From Nostoc sp. 106C (GTDB lineage: Bacteria > Cyanobacteriota > Cyanobacteriia > Cyanobacteriales > Nostocaceae), in assembly GCF_002154725.1 (NCBI RefSeq), contig NZ_MTAW01000206.1, positions 1 through 57,021 on the forward strand: a stretch of 57,021 nucleotides of DNA, written 5' to 3'. This document shows, one piece after another, positions 52,670-57,021 of the stretch. The translations under genes and the position numbers were made by a program. Each line of letters starts with the position of its first letter. Within the stretch, counting starts at the first letter, position 1. The notes under the pieces are model-generated. The model was given only the letters and a program-made list of their open reading frames with translations, did not search any database and was not told the origin of the DNA.

Positions 52670-52942
52670 CATGAGAAAAGTAATAAACAATGATAATGTA
52701 GTTTTTTTGATTCCGTATTCTTAAGATGAGATTTTGGGCGTTACTGATTGATGGAATGAATTTTGTTTCGCGCAAAGGCGCGTTCGCTCTCAAGCGTTCC
52801 CGTACCCCTACGCTTAAGCAAGCTACGTGTAGCGTCTCCGACAGGAGAAAGGTAGAATCAATCTTTAGCTTTGGTCAAAAATTTTAATTCATACCACATT
52901 TATGCAACGCCGGATTTTGATATTTCTGACTCTGGATCACCC

Positions 52943-53728
52943 TTAACTGATATTTATCTGCGTAGCGATTGATGGACAATTAAATGATTCCCAGGCATTA
53001 CTACCCCTAAGGAAAACTTCCATCCAGCGTGTCTGTTCACCTTGTGCATTAGTCCAACCACTGCTACCAGGCGCAAAAGCTAACTGTCCCGATTCAACGG
53101 CAAAGCTGCCATCGCTTCTCGTCGCTTTCCGTTCTATGTCACCAATTTGCAAAAGCACAGTATCATCTTGGTGTGTAGAACTAGACTCATGCTTAATAGT
53201 GGTTTTCAAATTACCGTAGCCATCAATATAGGCAATACAGTTAGGCGGCACATCAGGTATATCAGAACGGGGAATCTCTTCACCTAAAGCATCAGGTTGA
53301 CCTAAGGCGATCGCTCCTGCTGCTTCGGGAAACAAATCGCGAGAACGAAACTGTGAACCTTCCGCCGCAACAGCAGCCCAGCGCAACTCCACTGCTAAAT
53401 CGCGCACAAATGAGAAGGCATAACCAGCATTGACGCCAATTACGCGCACACCCGTTGGTAAGCGTGCGAAAGCCAGACGCTCACCTGCATTACTAGCACG
53501 TGCCTGTCCGTCATCTTCACGGGGTGCAACGTTGTGGTAAATTATTGTCCCGGCGGGGGCTTGATTTAAACCTAACTGCGCAATACAGAATCCTGCCGCA
53601 AGTGTAGCAAAAGCTGGCACAGGTGTAAGTATTGGTTCAGCATCTGGTAGATAGAGTTTGAGTCGCTGCACGACTTCTGCAAAAGCAAGGTCGCCGAAGC
53701 CATAATCAGCGATGATGTGAACTAGCAT
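52943..53728 (-). CDS. SAM hydrolase (S-adenosyl-L-methionine hydroxide adenosyltransferase family)
   Basis: 261 residues of the DUF62/SAM-adenosyltransferase family, which use SAM to release methionine with hydroxide (giving adenosine) or, in fluorinases and chlorinases, with halide. Conserved pieces: the start HIIADYGFGDLAFAEV (DYGFGD in place of TDFGxxD), VIGVNAGYAFSFVRDLAVEL, and the C-domain strand YIDGYGNLKTTI. The halogenase-specific loop is absent, so hydrolysis is the likely activity. It follows the GCS2 gene by 13 bp, in one operon with it and the glycosyltransferase. Confidence 0.88.
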   Translation of the reverse strand: MLVHIIADYGFGDLAFAEVVQRLKLYLPDAEPILTPVPAFATLAAGFCIAQLGLNQAPAGTIIYHNVAPREDDGQARASNAGERLAFARLPTGVRVIGVNAGYAFSFVRDLAVELRWAAVAAEGSQFRSRDLFPEAAGAIALGQPDALGEEIPRSDIPDVPPNCIAYIDGYGNLKTTIKHESSSTHQDDTVLLQIGDIERKATRSDGSFAVESGQLAFAPGSSGWTNAQGEQTRWMEVFLRGSNAWESFNCPSIATQINIS

Positions 53729-53741
53729 AAAGTCCTGTCTC

Positions 53742-54863
53742 CTATACTGACGCTATCCCTTTTGCTGTGTCCCGGACAATTAAATCAACAACATCCTCCA
53801 AGCTTCCTGTTTGCTTGTAAACTTCACGCTGCCGTGTTGCGCCGTTTCCTTGCTGCATAGTTTCTTGTACAAGAGAAGAGACTTCATCCCATTCTCCATA
53901 CTCCTCAAGCGATGGACGCACAAAGTTAAGAAAGCTCTCAACCAGATTCCGCGCTGGAACGGCTTTCATCTCACTAAAGTCGATTAAATCCTCATCTAAT
54001 CCGTAGCGTGCGGCGCGCCAGTGAGCAACACGTATAAGTTCGTGGCGCACTCTGGGAAAGGGTTTATCCTGTATAGCTTGTTCATAACAAGTTCGTGCCA
54101 ATGCCCGTACAAGCCCAGCTACCATTACCGCTTCGTCTACCGTTTGGCAGACATCTGTGATCCGAAATTCTATTGTGGGGAAGCGCTCTGACAAACGTAT
54201 ATCCCAGTAAATCTTCGTCCCATCCTCTACGCTTTTTGTTGCCACCAAAGCTTGTACAAGCTTTTCGTACTCGGCTAATGACTCAAAAATCAGTGGTGCT
54301 CCAGATATGGGCCATTGGCTCCAAATCTCAGTACGATAGCTGGCATAACCTGTATCTGTACCTAACCAGAAGGGTGAAGATGCTGCCAGTGCCAACAGCG
54401 GCGCTAACCAAACACGGGCACGATTAACTACGTTAATAGCATAAGAGCGATCGCTTATTCCCACATGGACATGACAGCCAAAAATAACGAGCTCGCGGGT
54501 AAGTTGTTGATAATCTCGCATCAGCCCTTGATAACGTTCTTTGGGCGTGAGTTTTTGGTCTTCCCAGTGCGAGAACAGGTGTGTCCCAGCGGCGGCAATT
54601 TGCTTACCGTCCTTGGCTGCTGCTGCAATTACTTCGCGCCGCAAACGCACCAGTTCAGAACGCACATCAGCTAGCGTACGACAGATAGGTGTACCAATTT
54701 CTATCTGCGATCGCTGCGCTTCTGGCTGCACCTCCTCCCCAAGAACTTTCTGGGCTTGCGGGAGAATGCGTTCTACACGCGAACTCAACTCCCGTGTTAC
54801 AGGATGAATAATTTGATATTCCTCTTCGACACCAATAGTAAATTCTTCAGTCTCGGATGGCAT
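53742..54863 (-). CDS. GCS2-family carboxylate-amine ligase (YbdK/glutamate-cysteine ligase-like)
   Basis: 373 residues. Starts FTIGVEEEYQIIHPVTREL with the conserved GVEEEY; the ATP-grasp-like glutamine synthetase fold shows FGCHVHVGISDRSYAINVVN, SASSPFWLG and FPTIEFRITDVCQTVDEA. Members ligate glutamate to an amine, classically forming gamma-glutamylcysteine. A true GshA function is not certain, since the YbdK branch is often broader. It is the middle gene of the operon with SPS-like and SAM-hydrolase genes (87-bp and 13-bp gaps). Confidence 0.9.
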   Translation of the reverse strand: MPSETEEFTIGVEEEYQIIHPVTRELSSRVERILPQAQKVLGEEVQPEAQRSQIEIGTPICRTLADVRSELVRLRREVIAAAAKDGKQIAAAGTHLFSHWEDQKLTPKERYQGLMRDYQQLTRELVIFGCHVHVGISDRSYAINVVNRARVWLAPLLALAASSPFWLGTDTGYASYRTEIWSQWPISGAPLIFESLAEYEKLVQALVATKSVEDGTKIYWDIRLSERFPTIEFRITDVCQTVDEAVMVAGLVRALARTCYEQAIQDKPFPRVRHELIRVAHWRAARYGLDEDLIDFSEMKAVPARNLVESFLNFVRPSLEEYGEWDEVSSLVQETMQQGNGATRQREVYKQTGSLEDVVDLIVRDTAKGIASV

Positions 54864-54949
54864 ACCTAGTGTCTCCTGTAGTTGTTCACAAACTTTGTTA
54901 GCAGGAACGGCAACTTTTAATCTTAATCAGTTTAAGAGCTCCTATCCTT

Positions 54950-56482
54950 TTAAGGGCTAGGTGTACTTAGTGCTATTTGGTTAGACCCAAAATAGAGATT
55001 TTTCAATTCTTCCAAAGAGATATCGGTCTGTGGTTGTGGATTACGGAAGTAAGGATGAATTGGAAGAATATTAGTTGCACGGTGTGCCTCAGGCGAGGAC
55101 AAAATCTGCTCTATTAAGGTCAAATAGTTTTGGGCAGTAGTTTCCCAAGTGTATGTATTCAGTACCCTTTGCTGACCAGCATCAGCAAAATACTCCCACT
55201 CATGAGCATCGCATAGTAAGCGCTCCAAGCCCTGCCCAATATCAGCAGAATCTTCTGGATCAACAAGTACGCCATATTCTTGATCTCCATCTCTCAGGCT
55301 CTCGCTGGGGCCTCCATTCTTCGTTGCTACCACAGGCAATCCTGTAGCCGCAGCTTCTAAGGGAGCCAAGCCAAAGGGTTCATAAAGCGCAGTTAAGGCA
55401 AACACCGAGCGCCGTTTAGCCAGAAACCGATAGGCCGCAGCCAGTGACTCTTGTTCTTGGCTTGGCAAGCCGAAGGCAGTGATTTTACCCCATAAGCTGT
55501 TTTCTTCGACAATCTCTCGGATAGGAGCTAATACCTCTTCGGTTATATCGTCGCTAGCCTCCTCTCGCAGCGGATCGTCTAGCCCTCCTGTTAGCAGCAA
55601 TAAGTTAGCTCGTTCCTGAAGCTTTTGGCTGTTTGCGAAGGCTTGCACCAGTCCTAACAAGTTTTTTTTCAGTTCTAATCGGCTGGATGATACAATCACT
55701 GGCAAATCCCGACGTGATTCTGGAATATCTCGTGCCAATCGCTCCTGAAGAAACTGATAGATAGCTTCCTCGTTGTGGGAACGTGCCTGGCTACTGAAGA
55801 TAGAAAAATCTGCTCCTGGTGGAATCACTGCAAAGCAGTTGTCGTTGTCTACTTCCACCGCCCCATGATAGAGTCGATGAGAGTACTGTTCAAAGCGTTC
55901 CTGTTGTGTACTGGTGATATTCATAGCCGAGCGATTAATGCTTAAGCGTTCGGCTAGTATGCGGTATCTAAAATGGAATTGCTTCTCTATTTCTGCTAAA
56001 TTCTCCGGATTTACCTCCAATTTGTCCATTTTTTGGGCACCGAGAGAATGAGCAGTAAAGGTGAAAGGTATGCCTGTCTTCTCCTCAATCAAAACGCCAC
56101 ACAGTCCACCATCGCCATAATGAGCAGTCATAGCATCGGGTAACCCACCCTGCTGTTGATAAAATTTGAGGATGTTGGGTACCCAATCGGTAACCAGATG
56201 AGACCACAACAACTCTTTAGGCAGAAATTCTTTTGGCCCTGCTGGTAATCGAATAATCCGGACGTTATCTAAACCAGGATAACTATCAAACACTTCAGCA
56301 AACTCTGGCCACTCTGGGTCGATGATTTGGCGGGTGAGAATATCAATTGTGTGACCCTTTTGAGCTATTGCTGTGACGACTTGCTTGACGTAGATTAGTT
56401 GACCTCCAAAATCTGGATGTTTAGTAATGTGACTGTTACCTGAATCGAAGTTGCCTTGAGGGTTAAGAAATCCAATGTGCAT
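54950..56482 (-). CDS. GT4 glycosyltransferase, sucrose-phosphate-synthase-like
   Basis: 510 residues of the GT-B fold. The N-domain carries the nucleotide-sugar region GGQLIYVKQVVTAIAQKG and AHSLGAQKMDKL; the C-domain has the donor-site motif EPFGLAPLEAAATGLPVVAT with NGGPSE after it. The combination matches the sucrose-phosphate-synthase/mannosylfructose-phosphate-synthase group. No phosphatase domain follows, so a separate phosphatase would be needed. It is the first gene of a three-gene operon with GCS2 and SAM hydrolase genes. Confidence 0.88.
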   Translation of the reverse strand: MHIGFLNPQGNFDSGNSHITKHPDFGGQLIYVKQVVTAIAQKGHTIDILTRQIIDPEWPEFAEVFDSYPGLDNVRIIRLPAGPKEFLPKELLWSHLVTDWVPNILKFYQQQGGLPDAMTAHYGDGGLCGVLIEEKTGIPFTFTAHSLGAQKMDKLEVNPENLAEIEKQFHFRYRILAERLSINRSAMNITSTQQERFEQYSHRLYHGAVEVDNDNCFAVIPPGADFSIFSSQARSHNEEAIYQFLQERLARDIPESRRDLPVIVSSSRLELKKNLLGLVQAFANSQKLQERANLLLLTGGLDDPLREEASDDITEEVLAPIREIVEENSLWGKITAFGLPSQEQESLAAAYRFLAKRRSVFALTALYEPFGLAPLEAAATGLPVVATKNGGPSESLRDGDQEYGVLVDPEDSADIGQGLERLLCDAHEWEYFADAGQQRVLNTYTWETTAQNYLTLIEQILSSPEAHRATNILPIHPYFRNPQPQTDISLEELKNLYFGSNQIALSTPSP

Positions 56483-56840
56483 GGCTCACTTCCTAATACA
56501 GGTTGATTTCTCTGTTAAAATTTATGCCTGAAGATGGCACTATTCAGACCTCCAAGAATAAAAAGTGCAAGCACTAAGGCTATACATGAGCGCCATCAAA
56601 AAGTCAGCCAAAAGACTTTCAAGGGTTTCTTTGGCTTATACCCAGAGGATTCGCGCATTTCTCTAATGCTTTCTACTACTTAAGTTAATCGCTACTGTGG
56701 CTTGCTCACATATATCGGATGACATAAAATGCTAACCAGTGCCTATCCTTGAGTCTTATCTGGGAAGCTTCCAAGTACTTTTGAGAAATGTGCTGTGCGA
56801 TCGCAAATCGATTAATGCATCATCATCTAAATCTAATAAC
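56483..56840. other. intergenic region between the glycosyltransferase and the rRNA terminator
   Basis: About 360 bp without a gene. It holds the promoter of the 3-gene operon (minus strand, near the 56482 end). I see no further RNA gene here. Confidence 0.5.
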
Positions 56841-56877
56841 AAAAGCCTCCTAGCTATTATCCAAGCTAGGAGGCTTT
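56841..56877 (-). terminator. terminator of the rRNA operon
   Basis: A 14-bp perfect stem (aaagcctcctagct/agctaggaggcttt) with an 8-nt loop, starting 15 nt past the 5S 3' end. Read on the minus strand it runs into ttttgttatt, a T-rich tract. Confidence 0.85.
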
Positions 56878-56891
56878 GTGCGTAATTAAGA

Positions 56892-57011
56892 GACCTGGCA
56901 TCGAGCTATTGTGGCGGGAGGCAACCCTCCAACTATCGTGGCCGCAGCAGCGTTTCACCTCTGAGTTCGGGATGGGGTCAGTGTGGTTCCACCGCGCAAT
57001 AGACACCAGGA
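56892..57011 (-). rRNA. rrf: 5S ribosomal RNA
   Basis: On the minus strand the sequence begins tcctggtgtctattgcgcgg and contains ggaaccacactgaccccatc and cccgaactcagaggtgaaac, all standard bacterial 5S landmarks; the 3' end pairs with the 5' end (cctgg/ccagg). Length is about 120 nt. The terminator is just downstream. 16S and 23S should lie to the right, outside the window, as in the usual 16S-23S-5S order. Confidence 0.95.
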
Positions 57012-57021
57012 AAACTTTGAG

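Noticed and set aside
56880-57021. Possible protein-coding or CRISPR-like meaning of the GC-rich right end
   Set aside because: The sequence is the 5S rRNA on the minus strand.

Overview
The window reads as a chromosomal segment of a filamentous, Nostoc/Anabaena-like cyanobacterium. Evidence: the photosynthetic genes petB and petD, a CtpA protease, many GCGATCGC (HIP1) octamers, short heptamer-type tandem repeats, XisI, Nif11 and DUF2157/GDYXXLXY genes, and several MITE-like palindromic repeats. Genus and species cannot be fixed from the sequence alone.

Layout. 0.4-7 kb: an anti-sigma-type kinase, petB-petD (cytochrome b6f), ctpA, a degenerate metallo-beta-lactamase-fold protein and a site-2 protease. 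7-14 kb: small secreted and membrane proteins, an RsmB-type RNA methyltransferase, a PPC-domain protein, a dynamin-like GTPase and an HNH nuclease. 14-20.6 kb: three predicted secreted or outer-membrane proteins and a solo modA with a TTGGTA/TACCAA operator-like region. 21.8-28.6 kb: the most distinctive block. It holds a contractile-injection/phage-tail module (DUF4255, sheath, two tubes, two tail-assembly-chaperone-like paralogues, a DUF6760-like ORF reachable by a -1 frameshift) and ends in an FHA protein with 38-residue repeats and a degenerate methylglyoxal-synthase-like domain. No baseplate, spike, tape measure or AAA ATPase is present, so the apparatus is split or reduced here. 28.7-32.6 kb: a phosphate/polyphosphate and ion block (CYTH protein, Pho box, ppk1, corA). 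32.9-42.2 kb: an SMP-30 lactonase, an SDR, two large one-TM proteins with Ig-like ectodomains (one also with WD40 repeats), and an N-anchored cytochrome P450.

42.3-49.6 kb is an accessory region: xisI with a stub of xisH, a membrane/winged-helix-like protein, a ParA ATPase fused to an HsdR-N-type nuclease domain and translationally coupled to a ParB/Rho-N-like partner, a 21-bp tandem array, an isochorismatase/HxlR divergent pair, and a Nif11-type peptide between two decayed HEAT-repeat fragments. 49.8-56.5 kb: a 2-oxoglutarate dioxygenase, a second isochorismatase, and a compact operon of a GT4 sucrose-phosphate-synthase-like enzyme, a GCS2 carboxylate-amine ligase and a SAM hydrolase. The right end enters an rRNA operon on the minus strand (5S rRNA and its terminator).

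Most calls rest on motif recognition from the translated sequence; no database search was run. Where the first in-frame codon gave an implausible N-terminus, an internal start was chosen and this is stated in the entry.
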